A DNA stretch of 64,000 nt from Candidatus Saccharibacteria bacterium UBA2018 (GTDB taxonomy: Bacteria > Patescibacteriota > Saccharimonadia > Saccharimonadales > Saccharimonadaceae), in assembly GCA_002335175.1 (NCBI GenBank), contig DDCA01000002.1, positions 111,794-175,793 of the forward strand, read 5' to 3'. Below are positions 23,425-30,862 of the stretch, piece after piece. The notes under the pieces were generated by a model, which saw only the letters and a program-made list of their open reading frames with translations, made no database searches and had not been told where the DNA came from. Both the position numbers and the translations under genes were made by a program. How positions within the stretch are numbered: position 1 is the first letter of the stretch; each line of letters begins with the position of its first letter.

Positions 23425-25082
23425 TGAATGACGCAATTGCTGAGGCAATAAAGAATCTATATGGTGCTGACACATCAGTCGTTTTGACGCGCCCTGAGTC
23501 ACGGTTCGGTGATTACGCCACGAACATTGCACTGCAGTTGGCTAAGCAGTTAGCTAAAAACCCTCGGGAAGTCGCCGAAGAAGTAGCGGCAGAGCTTCGC
23601 CAGACAGATATGTTTAAGCAGGTCGACGTCGCAGGACCTGGATTTATAAACCTTTGGCTGAGTGACGAGGCGCTGCTCGCGGAAGCTGAACGAGAACCGG
23701 CGAGGCCGCTGGCGGGACAGACGGTCGTGGCAGAATATTCCGATCCCAACCCTTTCAAGGTGCTTCATGCTGGGCATTTGTATACAACCATCGTCGGAGA
23801 TGCAATTGCCCGGCTGCTCGAAGCGGCCGGTGCTGACGTTCACCGTGTAAACTTTGGCGGCGATGTTGGCCGGCATGTTGCTCGGAATATGTGGGCGATT
23901 ATTAAAAATCTCGGCGGTATATTACCAGAAAAATTGAATGAACTAGATGAAGATTTTCATGTTCGCTCGGCTTGGCTGAGTGCCCGCTACGTTGAAGGTA
24001 CTGAGGCGGATGAAAATGATGAGTCGGCAAAAAATGAAATTACCGAACTGAACAAACAACTATACGAGCTTATAGCCGCCGATGACCATGAATCGGCCCT
24101 CGCAAAAATTTACTGGACATGCCGAGAATGGAGTTATGAGTATTTCAAGCTGTTTTACAATGAACTTGGCGTCGTGCAGTTCGAGAAATACTACCCCGAA
24201 AGCGTAACAACTCCGACTGGCGTTGAAACGGTCAAAAAGGGACTGGAAAACGGTGTGTACGAAATGAGCGACGGAGCCGTAGTATTTAAGGCTGAAAAAT
24301 ATGGACTGCACACCCGGGTGTTCATTAATTCGGAAGGGCTACCAACATACGAAGCCAAAGATGTCGGGCTGATTATGCAGAAGTGGCGTGACTACAATTT
24401 CGACAAGTCTATCATCATTACCGGTAATGACATTCAGCAGTATATGAAAGTTGTCCAAAAAAGCATCGAGCAGTTCGAACCGGAGCTTGTAGCTCGCAGC
24501 GTTCATTTAACGCACGGCAACTTGAAACTCGCCGGCGGTAAAAAAATGAGCAGCCGAAAGGGAACGGTGCTGCTAGCACTCGACGTGCTTGAAGCCGCTC
24601 GTGAGGCACAAGCTGCTCAACACGATAACGCCAACGAACCGGTCGTACTCGGCGCGGTTAAATATGCCTTCTTATCCAATCGAATTGGCGGTGATATCGT
24701 GTACGACCCAGAAACCTCGGTCAGCCTACACGGCAATTCCGGTCCGTATTTGCAATATGCCCACGCAAGAGCATGTTCGATTGCTGCGAAATCAAGTGTT
24801 ATAGCAACAAAGCCGGAACACCTCGACGAATCAGAGCGTGAATTAGTGCAAAAATTATCCGAATCGCCAGAGTCACTCGAACAGGCGGCCGAGGAATTGA
24901 TGCCACACCTCGTTTGTAATTATTTGTACGAATTAGCCCAGGCGTTTAACCGGTTTTATGAGAAATCGCGCATTATTGGCGACGAGCGGGAAGCCGGGCG
25001 GCTCTATCTTTTGAACCTCTACCGTGAAACGCTGGCTCGTGGCCTCAATTTACTTGGTATCAGCGCACCAGAGAAAATGTAG
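23424..25082 (+). CDS. argS: Arginine--tRNA ligase
   Basis: A 552-residue class I aminoacyl-tRNA synthetase that charges tRNA-Arg. It has the N-terminal Add-1 domain (FGDYATNIALQLAK), the HIGH-type motif as HAGHLY after SDPNPFKVL, the KMSK-type loop as KKMSSRKG near residue 375, and the C-terminal helical anticodon-binding domain (FNRFYEKSRI). Length is normal. Confidence 0.97.
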   Translation: MNDAIAEAIKNLYGADTSVVLTRPESRFGDYATNIALQLAKQLAKNPREVAEEVAAELRQTDMFKQVDVAGPGFINLWLSDEALLAEAEREPARPLAGQTVVAEYSDPNPFKVLHAGHLYTTIVGDAIARLLEAAGADVHRVNFGGDVGRHVARNMWAIIKNLGGILPEKLNELDEDFHVRSAWLSARYVEGTEADENDESAKNEITELNKQLYELIAADDHESALAKIYWTCREWSYEYFKLFYNELGVVQFEKYYPESVTTPTGVETVKKGLENGVYEMSDGAVVFKAEKYGLHTRVFINSEGLPTYEAKDVGLIMQKWRDYNFDKSIIITGNDIQQYMKVVQKSIEQFEPELVARSVHLTHGNLKLAGGKKMSSRKGTVLLALDVLEAAREAQAAQHDNANEPVVLGAVKYAFLSNRIGGDIVYDPETSVSLHGNSGPYLQYAHARACSIAAKSSVIATKPEHLDESERELVQKLSESPESLEQAAEELMPHLVCNYLYELAQAFNRFYEKSRIIGDEREAGRLYLLNLYRETLARGLNLLGISAPEKM

Positions 25083-25106
25083 CTTGCGCTCATCTGTAGA
25101 GGCGAG

Positions 25107-25112
25107 TATAAT
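25107..25112 (+). promoter_or_regulatory. -10 box of a mini transcription unit
   Basis: TATAAT in GAGTATAATTTG. Together with the terminator at 25223 it defines a unit of about 130 nt. Confidence 0.5.
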
Positions 25113-25130
25113 TTGGGGTCAGGAAGTTTT

Positions 25131-25196
25131 ATGCAGAAAATTACGCAAAAATTTGGACTCATTCTCATTGTCCGCTTTGCGTATGCCTCGGCGTAG
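25131..25196 (+). CDS. 21-aa hydrophobic peptide ORF
   Basis: MQKITQKFGLILIVRFAYASA, preceded by AGGAAG 5 nt upstream. It is the only ORF inside a short unit bounded by TATAAT at 25107 and a strong terminator at 25223. It could be a leader peptide, a small toxin-like membrane peptide, or chance within a small RNA. Confidence 0.35.
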   Translation: MQKITQKFGLILIVRFAYASA

Positions 25197-25222
25197 TTTC
25201 CAGTTTCACACCGAATACGAAG

Positions 25223-25252
25223 CCGCCGAGGGACACCTCGGCGGATTTTGTT
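25223..25252 (+). terminator. Strong intrinsic terminator
   Basis: CCGCCGAGG (25223-25231) and CCTCGGCGG (25236-25244) form a perfect 9-bp stem with a GACA loop, followed by ATTTTGTT. Confidence 0.8.
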
Positions 25253-25314
25253 GCGGTATGAGGCGCACTTTAGGCGGATGGCCCGCCTAGTACCTATCCA
25301 GAGGAGGTAAGCAG

Positions 25315-25596
25315 TTGATTGACCACGACCTCGATGATCGAGTAGTGGAAGCCGTTTCTCAGGCGGCGTTCACTGACCAGCCGATCGAGTACGCAACCGG
25401 CCCCATGGCCGACCGGCGGGTTCGCACAGCACTGCGCCAATTCGGTGTCGACGCTCCGAAGGACAAGCTGTGCGGAAGCATCAACCGGCTGGTCAACGGA
25501 GGTGTCATCGAGCGACAGCCGACCGGAAGGTCGCTTCTCGCTTCGGGCACGTGCATCAGCCGGAGTTATCCGTTCGTCCGACTCACCCCACGCTGA
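25315..25596 (+). CDS. Orphan protein, winged-helix-like (93 aa)
   Basis: TTG start at 25315 with a full AGAGGAGGT site 6 nt upstream. The product begins MIDHDLDDRVVEAVSQAAF and contains LCGSINRLVNGGVIERQPTGRSLL. A helix followed by a beta-hairpin wing of this kind is common in small DNA-binding proteins. I do not recognise the family. GC-rich codons; isolated between terminators. Confidence 0.65.
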   Translation: MIDHDLDDRVVEAVSQAAFTDQPIEYATGPMADRRVRTALRQFGVDAPKDKLCGSINRLVNGGVIERQPTGRSLLASGTCISRSYPFVRLTPR

Positions 25597-25646
25597 ACCT
25601 GCCTCTGCCCGCCAATATCGCTACAGCGATGCTGCGGACATGCCGA

Positions 25647-25697
25647 GGCGGCACCCCACGTTGAGCTACCGCTCCAAGGGGTGCCGCCCGGCGGCAC
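25647..25697 (+). terminator. Three-arm terminator or antiterminator-like hairpins
   Basis: GGCGGCACCCC (25647-25657) pairs with GGGGTGCCGCC (25678-25688) over 11 bp. The same right arm can instead pair with the following GGCGGCAC (25690-25697) around one C. The two folds exclude each other. No clear T-run follows. Confidence 0.55.
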
Positions 25698-25711
25698 AAT
25701 CACATGTTTGC

Positions 25712-25740
25712 TATAATCTCTCTTGTAAACAAGGGAGATT
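25712..25740 (+). promoter_or_regulatory. mscL promoter with overlapping palindromic operator
   Basis: Extended -10 box TGC-TATAAT (25712-25717) is overlapped by a 26-bp palindrome, AATCTCTCTTG / CAAGGGAGATT around TAAA (25715-25740), with one mismatch per half. It covers the expected start point and the ribosome site GGGAG. It could be a repressor operator or, if transcribed in full, a hairpin hiding the ribosome site. Confidence 0.6.
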
Positions 25741-25745
25741 TTCTT

Positions 25746-26201
25746 ATGGCCACCAACAAACCTACTGCCACGTCCGTTGCCAAAGCCAAGCGCGAAGCGG
25801 CGAAAGCCAGAGTGGAAGCTGCAAAAGCTCGGGCCGAAGCTGCGACAGCAAAGGCATCAGTCCTTAGTGGAGGGGCCGCTGCCGGGTTCTTTAACTTTAT
25901 TCGCGAACAAGGCGTGGTTGGGCTGGCTGTTGGTTTGGCTATTGGTACCGCCGCTGGCGCCAGCGTCAAGAGTATCGTTGATAACCTTATCTCCCCATTG
26001 GTGGCACTTCTAACCCGAGGCGTCGACCTTAACAGCCTAAAAATTGTATTGACTGAAGGCAAGCCGGGTCCTGCCGATGACGTAGCTATCGGCTGGGGGG
26101 CAATACTTAGTTCGCTGATTACATTAGCTGCTACGGCACTGGTAATCTACTTCGTAATCCACGGTGCCAAACTCGACCGGATTGACAAGAAAAAGAGCTA
26201 A
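25746..26201 (+). CDS. mscL: Large-conductance mechanosensitive channel MscL
   Basis: A 151-residue channel protein with the two MscL helices: VVGLAVGLAIGTAAGASVKSI lines the pore, and ILSSLITLAATALVIYFVIHG is the outer helix. In the family it opens under membrane tension to release solutes on osmotic downshift. The first 45 residues are an unusual Ala/Lys/Glu helix (AKAKREAAKARVEAAKARAE) much longer than the standard amphipathic N-terminus. The ATG at 25746 follows GGGAG; the longer frame would read through the promoter. Confidence 0.88.
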   Translation: MATNKPTATSVAKAKREAAKARVEAAKARAEAATAKASVLSGGAAAGFFNFIREQGVVGLAVGLAIGTAAGASVKSIVDNLISPLVALLTRGVDLNSLKIVLTEGKPGPADDVAIGWGAILSSLITLAATALVIYFVIHGAKLDRIDKKKS

Positions 26202-26219
26202 CCTTGCACACCTACTATT

Positions 26220-26244
26220 AAAGCCGGTTGAGCCGGCTTTTTCT
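26220..26244 (+). terminator. Terminator of mscL
   Basis: AAAGCCGG (26220-26227) and CCGGCTTT (26233-26240) around TTGAG, then TTC. Confidence 0.85.
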
Positions 26245-26260
26245 GCTCGCTCTTTCGTGA

Positions 26261-26277
26261 TATACTATAAAAAGTAT
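26261..26277 (+). promoter_or_regulatory. -10 box inside a short palindrome before the FMN reductase
   Basis: Extended -10 TGA-TATACT (26261-26266) overlaps the inverted repeat ATACT / AGTAT (26262-26277). A ribosome site AGGAG follows at 26290. Confidence 0.5.
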
Positions 26278-26297
26278 AGCAAAAGAATAGGAGCCGC

Positions 26298-26876
26298 ATG
26301 AAGATTGCAGTAGTTGTTGGGAGTGTCCGGGAAAACCGTGTAAGTGACCGCTTAGCTAAGTGGGTAGTCGATGAAGTGGGCAAACTCGCTAACGTCGAAA
26401 CAATCGATTTAAAAGATTACCCAATGCCATTCATGGACGAGGCAATCAGTCCGCGCTTCAACCCCGAGCGCCAACCGGTACCAGAAGTAAAGCGTTGGCT
26501 CGACAAGATCGCCGAGTTCGACGGCTATGTTTTTGTCACACCGGAATACAACCGGTCGACATCCGGCGTACTAAAAAACGCAATTGATTACCTGGATTTC
26601 CAGATGGAAAAGAAACCAGTTGCATTGGTTGCGCATGGTTCAACCGGTGGCGCACAGGCTGTTGCTAGCCTACGCATGGCACTACCTGGAGTTGGCGCTG
26701 TGACAGTGCCGCAAGCCTTGTTTTTTACCGACTGGGTCGCAAAGGCAATTGATGAAGAGGGCATGCTGAAGGAAGAGCTTAGCGACGCTCCACATGGTCC
26801 GCAGAGCAGCCTAAAAACCCAGGTGGAAACACTCATCTGGTACGTAAAAGCACTAAAAAACGCTCGCACAGCATAG
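26298..26876 (+). CDS. NADPH-dependent FMN reductase family protein
   Basis: A 192-residue flavodoxin-fold protein. The phosphate-binding loop GSVRENRVSDR is at residues 9-19, and VTPEYNRSTSGVLKNAIDYL near residue 78 is the family signature for flavin stacking. Members reduce FMN, quinones or azo compounds with NAD(P)H, and many protect against oxidative stress. The ATG follows GGAGCCGC. It lies just before gdhA, which has its own -10 box. Confidence 0.9.
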   Translation: MKIAVVVGSVRENRVSDRLAKWVVDEVGKLANVETIDLKDYPMPFMDEAISPRFNPERQPVPEVKRWLDKIAEFDGYVFVTPEYNRSTSGVLKNAIDYLDFQMEKKPVALVAHGSTGGAQAVASLRMALPGVGAVTVPQALFFTDWVAKAIDEEGMLKEELSDAPHGPQSSLKTQVETLIWYVKALKNARTA

Positions 26877-26879
26877 GCG

Positions 26880-26892
26880 TATACTAAACATA
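26880..26892 (+). promoter_or_regulatory. Leaderless promoter of gdhA
   Basis: TATACT at 26880-26885, then exactly 6 nt to the ATG, so transcription should begin at or next to the start codon. Confidence 0.65.
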
Positions 26893-28085
26893 TGAACATG
26901 CTCGAAAGTGCGCAGGCTATGATTGCCCGTGCGGCCAAAAAACTTGATTGGAATGAAGCCAAGCAGCAGACATTTCTCGAGCCGCAGGCAGTTCATGACT
27001 TTATGATTGAAGTCGGTGATTTGAAGCTCCAAGCTTACCGCGTGCAGCATTCCGACGCCCGGGGACCGTTTAAAGGTGGTGTCCGCTTTCATCCGCATGT
27101 CGACAAAAACGAAGTCCAGGCACTCGCTACATTGATGAGCATTAAGACCGCTGCCGTGAATATTCCCATGGGCGGCGGCAAAGGCGGCGTGGCGTTCGAT
27201 CCCCGCGAGCACAATACAGAAACCGTCGAACAGATAGCCCGAGCGTACGTTAGGGTGCTCAAGGACAACATCGGACCCGACATTGACGTACCTGCGCCTG
27301 ACGTCAATACTGACGCCAAAGTAATCGACTGGATGGTCGACGAATACGAACGGCTGACCGGTGACCGGTCAAAAGCCAGTTTTACCGGTAAAAGCATCGC
27401 TATGGGCGGTTCGCTGGGCCGGGCAGAAGCAACCGGGCGGGGTGGAATGATAGCGCTCCGTGAATACCTGACGTCCGAGGGGATCGAGCCGCGCGGGCTC
27501 AAGGTGGCCGTGCAGGGTATGGGAAACGTCGGGTTCTACTTTGCCAAATTGGCCGAGCAGGAACTTGGCGTAACCATCGTCGCTGTCGCCAATTCAAAAA
27601 AGACGTTTTATAACGACCAAGGCCTTAACTTCAAAAAGCGTGAATTCTCGCGCCAGCTAGCCGAAGAACTAACTCACGACGGTGCAAAAACAACCGACAG
27701 CGATGACATCCTAAGCTGGAATGCGGACATTCTAGTGCTAGCGGCACTCGAAGACGTTATTTCGCCTCAAAACCAAGCGAGCGTAAAGGCAGATGTCGTG
27801 CTAGAACTTGCCAATGGGCCAATCTCTGATGATGCGCTGCTCGAACTTGAAAAACGAAACGCGACAGTGATTCCTGATGTGATTGCAAATGCCGGTGGCG
27901 TGATAGTTAGCTATTTGGAATGGGAACAAAACAAGCTCGGCAAGAGCTGGAGCGAAGAAAAAGTGAACAAAAAACTCGATGAGATATTGTCGAATGCTAT
28001 GAAGATTGTGCATATTCGTGCTGAACGCGAGGGCTGCACGCTTAAAGAAGCGGCTTTTATCGTCGCACTTGAAAGGATAGGATGA
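26892..28085 (+). CDS. gdhA: Glu/Leu/Phe/Val-family dehydrogenase (glutamate dehydrogenase-like)
   Basis: A 397-residue amino-acid dehydrogenase. The catalytic N-terminal domain has FKGGVRFHPHVD and the Lys in PMGGGKGGVAFDP, with DVPAPDVNTD further on. The C-terminal Rossmann domain has VAVQGMGNVGFYFAKLA. It converts glutamate and NAD(P)+ to 2-oxoglutarate and ammonia, or the reverse, linking carbon and nitrogen metabolism. Substrate choice within the family is not certain. Its stop overlaps the msrB start (ATGA). Confidence 0.93.
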   Translation: MNMLESAQAMIARAAKKLDWNEAKQQTFLEPQAVHDFMIEVGDLKLQAYRVQHSDARGPFKGGVRFHPHVDKNEVQALATLMSIKTAAVNIPMGGGKGGVAFDPREHNTETVEQIARAYVRVLKDNIGPDIDVPAPDVNTDAKVIDWMVDEYERLTGDRSKASFTGKSIAMGGSLGRAEATGRGGMIALREYLTSEGIEPRGLKVAVQGMGNVGFYFAKLAEQELGVTIVAVANSKKTFYNDQGLNFKKREFSRQLAEELTHDGAKTTDSDDILSWNADILVLAALEDVISPQNQASVKADVVLELANGPISDDALLELEKRNATVIPDVIANAGGVIVSYLEWEQNKLGKSWSEEKVNKKLDEILSNAMKIVHIRAEREGCTLKEAAFIVALERIG

Positions 28086-28483
28086 TGAGTAAATCTGACA
28101 CAGACTGGAAGAAAAAATTAGACCCAGAGCAGTACCACGTCCTGCGCGAAAAGGGAACCGAAGCACCAGGGAGCGGCAAATATGTCGATTTTTATGAGGA
28201 CGGCATGTACCACTGCGCGGCTTGTGGGCAGGCGCTTTTTGGGAGCGACACAAAGTATGAGTCGACCGCACCGGGCTTAATTGGCTGGCCGGCATTTAGC
28301 GAGGCTGCCGATAAGGGCGCTGTCAAATTACAAGACGACGATAGTATGGGGATGCATCGTACTGAAGTAGTATGCGCAAATTGCGACAGCCACCTAGGAC
28401 ATTTGTTTGCCGATGATAGTTCACCAAACGGACAGCATTACTGTATTAATTCTGTTTGTTTAGACTTTAAATCAAAAAAATAA
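28082..28483 (+). CDS. msrB: Peptide methionine (R)-S-oxide reductase
   Basis: A 133-residue repair enzyme that reduces methionine-R-sulfoxide in proteins. Two CxxC zinc pairs are seen (CAACG and CANCD), along with the family motif HLGHLF and the catalytic Cys in HYCINS. The start is ATG 28082, overlapping gdhA, or the next ATG at 28085. With the FMN reductase upstream it makes a small redox-protection cluster. Confidence 0.95.
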   Translation: MMSKSDTDWKKKLDPEQYHVLREKGTEAPGSGKYVDFYEDGMYHCAACGQALFGSDTKYESTAPGLIGWPAFSEAADKGAVKLQDDDSMGMHRTEVVCANCDSHLGHLFADDSSPNGQHYCINSVCLDFKSKK

Positions 28484-28499
28484 CACGCTGCTAGCGTGT
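28472..28499 (-). terminator. Hairpin with minus-strand T-run
   Basis: ACACGCT (28483-28489) and AGCGTGT (28493-28499) around GCT. On the minus strand the stem is followed by TATTTTTTT, so it can end minus-strand transcripts from 28975. Confidence 0.65.
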
Positions 28500-28510
28500 A
28501 AAAAGTTTCG

Positions 28511-28623
28511 CCGGGAAGGCGAAGCAAGTGTCCCGTAGAGCGCACCGTGATGTGGCTGCTCCTCGTTTCGTTGTACATAGAATGTACGGAGAACTCTTGA
28601 TTCTCCCTTGCTCCGCCTTCCGG
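28511..28623. ncRNA. Long-stem folded element downstream of the orphan gene
   Basis: CCGGGAAGGCGAAGCAAG (28511-28528) pairs with CTTGCTCCGCCTTCCGG (28607-28623), about 15 bp with one bulge and one mismatch. It encloses GTACAT/ATGTAC (28573-28587) and GGAGAA/TTCTCC. It lies between the minus-strand gene at 28628 and its terminator, so it may be a 3' UTR structure or a processed RNA. Confidence 0.4.
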
Positions 28624-28627
28624 AAGT

Positions 28628-28975
28628 TCAGGTGGCGAGGTTGAGGACGTAGCCCTCGTACTCCTCGCGGAAGACGCGCGCCCCGAGCAGCTGCTCGAAA
28701 GCCCTGCGCACGACCGCGAAGCGCTGAGACCCCTTGCCGATTGATGCGTCGCGACGGTCGAGCCAGCGGTTCAGGATGCCGACAGCACCCTGCTTGTCGT
28801 GTGCTTCGATCACGCCGTTGCCACGAGTCTTGGTGACATCGATGATGCGTTGGCGCGCCCGCCTCACCATCTCGCGAAAGGATGCCTGGCTCTTCTGGTG
28901 CCGAGACCTGCCCTTCTTGCGCTTGGTGAACTTCTCGTTGTTGTACGGGTGGTTGTCGAAGTTCCGATTACTCAA
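28628..28975 (-). CDS. Basic orphan protein (115 aa)
   Basis: I choose the TTG at 28975 because GGGAG stands 6 nt upstream; it reads MSNRNFDNHPYNNEKFTKRKKGRSRHQKSQ when split at residue 10 and beyond. The protein is strongly basic, then helical (EMVRRARQRIIDVTK, VRRAFEQLLGARVF). It may bind nucleic acid, judged by charge only. I do not recognise the family. GC-rich codons, own promoter (29043-29071). Confidence 0.65.
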   Translation of the reverse strand: MSNRNFDNHPYNNEKFTKRKKGRSRHQKSQASFREMVRRARQRIIDVTKTRGNGVIEAHDKQGAVGILNRWLDRRDASIGKGSQRFAVVRRAFEQLLGARVFREEYEGYVLNLAT

Positions 28976-29042
28976 AACATGCTCCCGTGATGTGCTCCAC
29001 TTCAGACCGACAGGATCGCCGACCCATAACATGGATGGTTGC

Positions 29043-29071
29043 AGCATAAAACAATTGTATTTATTCGTCAA
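29043..29071 (-). promoter_or_regulatory. Promoter of the basic orphan gene
   Basis: On the minus strand TTGACG (29071-29066), 17 bp, TATGCT (29048-29043). Confidence 0.65.
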
Positions 29072-29112
29072 GCATTTTGTTATTGTAATATCGCCTACGG
29101 ACGAGGGTATCG

Positions 29113-29125
29113 TATACTAAAACTA
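29113..29125 (+). promoter_or_regulatory. Leaderless promoter of orn
   Basis: TATACT at 29113-29118, then 6 nt to the ATG. Confidence 0.65.
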
Positions 29126-29661
29126 TGACCACTACCGCAAAACTACTCTGGATGGACCTAGAAATGACGGGTCTCGACCCGGTAGAAGACCGAATTCTTG
29201 AGGTCGCTGTAATCGTAACCGATTGGGAGTTCAATGAGCTTGCTACCTATACGGCTGTCAAAAAAGTCGGACCGAGCCTGGCAAAACAGCGAATGGTAGG
29301 CGAGTTTTGGGAGAAGTTTCCAGCCGTGCGCGATGCGCTACTCGATCAAAATCTGTCTGGCAAGAACGGCCGGACGGTTGAAAACGAACTGTTAGAATTC
29401 CTCGACAAACACTTTGCTATGGATGAGCCGGTTCTGCTGGCTGGAAATTCAATTCATCAGGACCGGAAGTTCATCGAAAATGAATGGCCGCGGGTTGATA
29501 AGCGTTTGCATTACCGCATGCTCGACGTCAGCGCATGGAAAGTCGTGTTTGACGGTAAGTATAACAAGCGGTTTGCCAAACCTGAGGCCCACCGTGCACT
29601 TGAAGATATCCGCGGTAGCATAGAAGAACTGAAATATTATTTGAATAAAATTAAGGTATGA
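29125..29661 (+). CDS. orn: Oligoribonuclease
   Basis: A 178-residue DEDDh 3'-5' exonuclease that clears 2-5 nt RNA fragments. The motifs are WMDLEMTGLDP (Asp, Glu), AGNSIHQDRKFI (Asp) and HRALEDIRGSIEELKYY (His, Asp). Length and motif spacing are normal. Its stop overlaps the next ATG (ATGA). Orn is typical of gamma-proteobacteria and Actinobacteria, and its presence here is worth noting. Confidence 0.95.
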   Translation: MTTTAKLLWMDLEMTGLDPVEDRILEVAVIVTDWEFNELATYTAVKKVGPSLAKQRMVGEFWEKFPAVRDALLDQNLSGKNGRTVENELLEFLDKHFAMDEPVLLAGNSIHQDRKFIENEWPRVDKRLHYRMLDVSAWKVVFDGKYNKRFAKPEAHRALEDIRGSIEELKYYLNKIKV

Positions 29662-29993
29662 CCCACAAAGAGCTTGAAAATTATCTACTGAAGTTTCCTG
29701 ACACTTGGTTGGATTTTCCGTTTGGTGAAGGCACGAGTGTTTATAAAGTTGGAGACAAAGAGGCCGGAGAAGGTAAGCTGTTCGCAATCATTGCCGATGG
29801 GTCAGACCCGCTGCGGGTTAGTTTGAAGTGCGATCCGGTTCTGGCGGAAAGCTTACGTGAAAAATACGAAACGGTTGTACCTGGCTACCATCTGAACAAG
29901 AAACATTGGAACACCATTATTTGTTCAGGCCAGTTAAGGGACGACGAGATTAAAGATTTGGCACGGCTCAGCTACGATTTAGTAGCCAAGTAG
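29658..29993 (+). CDS. MmcQ/YjbR family protein
   Basis: A 111-residue protein with the CyaY-like/YjbR fold, recognised by FPDTWLDFPFGEGTSVYKV, LRVSLKCDP and the ending LNKKHWNTIICSGQLRDDEIKDL. The family is thought to bind DNA or act in metabolism, but no firm activity is known. It is coupled to orn by ATGA. Confidence 0.85.
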   Translation: MTHKELENYLLKFPDTWLDFPFGEGTSVYKVGDKEAGEGKLFAIIADGSDPLRVSLKCDPVLAESLREKYETVVPGYHLNKKHWNTIICSGQLRDDEIKDLARLSYDLVAK

Positions 29994-30008
29994 TAACAAT
30001 TTGTTAGG

Positions 30009-30626
30009 CTAACCCGCGTTAAAGCTAGAAAAGTCACCCCGTAAAGGCTTGATATTTTTATCGGTCGAGGCCAGCACCTCCTTAAGAGACGTACTCTTGC
30101 TGGCACCATAAAGTTCTCTCATTTCGGAACGTAGCGAGGTTAAATAATACTTAATTTCTCGGGCATAGGTCCGGTCAAAGACCGCGTTCAGGCGGGCATC
30201 TTCTAACCGGTCGGTTAGCTCAGTAGTGTCGGCAGCAACGGCTTTCACCTGCTCGTTTTTCTTTTCTTTCAAACTGATCTTTTGATCACTCAAGAGGGGA
30301 GCCAAATCACGGTTTGCATTTGCGAGAACGAGAGTCAGGTTGCTGTTGAGCGTTCGAAGTTCGCTGCTTTGGATATCTTCCTGAGCATCTTCACTTATAG
30401 CTTGAAGGCTGCTCATCCGGGCAGCGAAGGTTGTGAGCTTTTCTTTGTTACTTGGCCCACCAGCCGACGCAATTGCCAGTATGGCCAGTACTGCGAGTAA
30501 CAACCCGCCGCCGATTAATCCCCATAAAATAAATGGATTCATCGTTTTAGCGTGTGGCTTCACCGCAATAGTGTCGAGATAAGACGGATCGTGGACTGGT
30601 GGAAGCTGTTGATTGTTCGGCTGCAT
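30009..30626 (-). CDS. Single-pass membrane protein with helical extracytoplasmic domain (205 aa)
   Basis: Starts MQPNNQQLPPVHDP after GAGGAGG, so ATG 30626 is preferred to a longer frame. A Pro-rich cytoplasmic N-terminus is followed by one membrane helix (FILWGLIGGGLLLAVLAILAI, about residues 33-53). About 150 residues of helix follow, rich in Lys, Asp and Leu, and likely coiled coil. No enzymatic motif. Proteins of this layout are common in Saccharibacteria with unknown function. It is divergent from the dnaG unit. Confidence 0.75.
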   Translation of the reverse strand: MQPNNQQLPPVHDPSYLDTIAVKPHAKTMNPFILWGLIGGGLLLAVLAILAIASAGGPSNKEKLTTFAARMSSLQAISEDAQEDIQSSELRTLNSNLTLVLANANRDLAPLLSDQKISLKEKKNEQVKAVAADTTELTDRLEDARLNAVFDRTYAREIKYYLTSLRSEMRELYGASKSTSLKEVLASTDKNIKPLRGDFSSFNAG

Positions 30627-30670
30627 ATCCTCCTCATTTAACCACAAGAAGTAACAGAGGTAAACAGTGC

Positions 30671-30683
30671 TACAATAAAACCA
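30671..30683 (+). promoter_or_regulatory. Leaderless-type promoter of the dnaG-rpoD unit
   Basis: TACAAT at 30671-30676, then 6 nt to an ATG that opens a 59-codon ORF running into dnaG. Confidence 0.55.
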
Positions 30684-30862
30684 TGCAGGATATGAGCGCC
30701 TTACATCGCCATTCACTTTCGCTCGTACACACACAGGACGGGTTACTAAAAAAGTTTCACTCCTCAATGTACCTACGGGTACGTTTCGTCACGATAACTT
30801 TCCTATTAACGCTCGTCCTGAGCGCGTCCAACCACGAAAGGAACGACGATGCAAGACGCTAA
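30683..30862 (+). CDS. 59-aa leaderless ORF overlapping the dnaG start
   Basis: Reads MQDMSALHRHSLSLVHTQDG, later a hydrophobic stretch (FVTITFLLTLVLSA) and a charged end NHERNDDARR. Its ATG has the same 6-nt spacing from a -10 box as gdhA, orn and polA, and its stop lies 14 nt inside dnaG. It may be a small membrane protein, or an upstream ORF that tunes dnaG translation. dnaG has its own AAAGGA site. Confidence 0.45.
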   Translation: MQDMSALHRHSLSLVHTQDGLLKKFHSSMYLRVRFVTITFLLTLVLSASNHERNDDARR

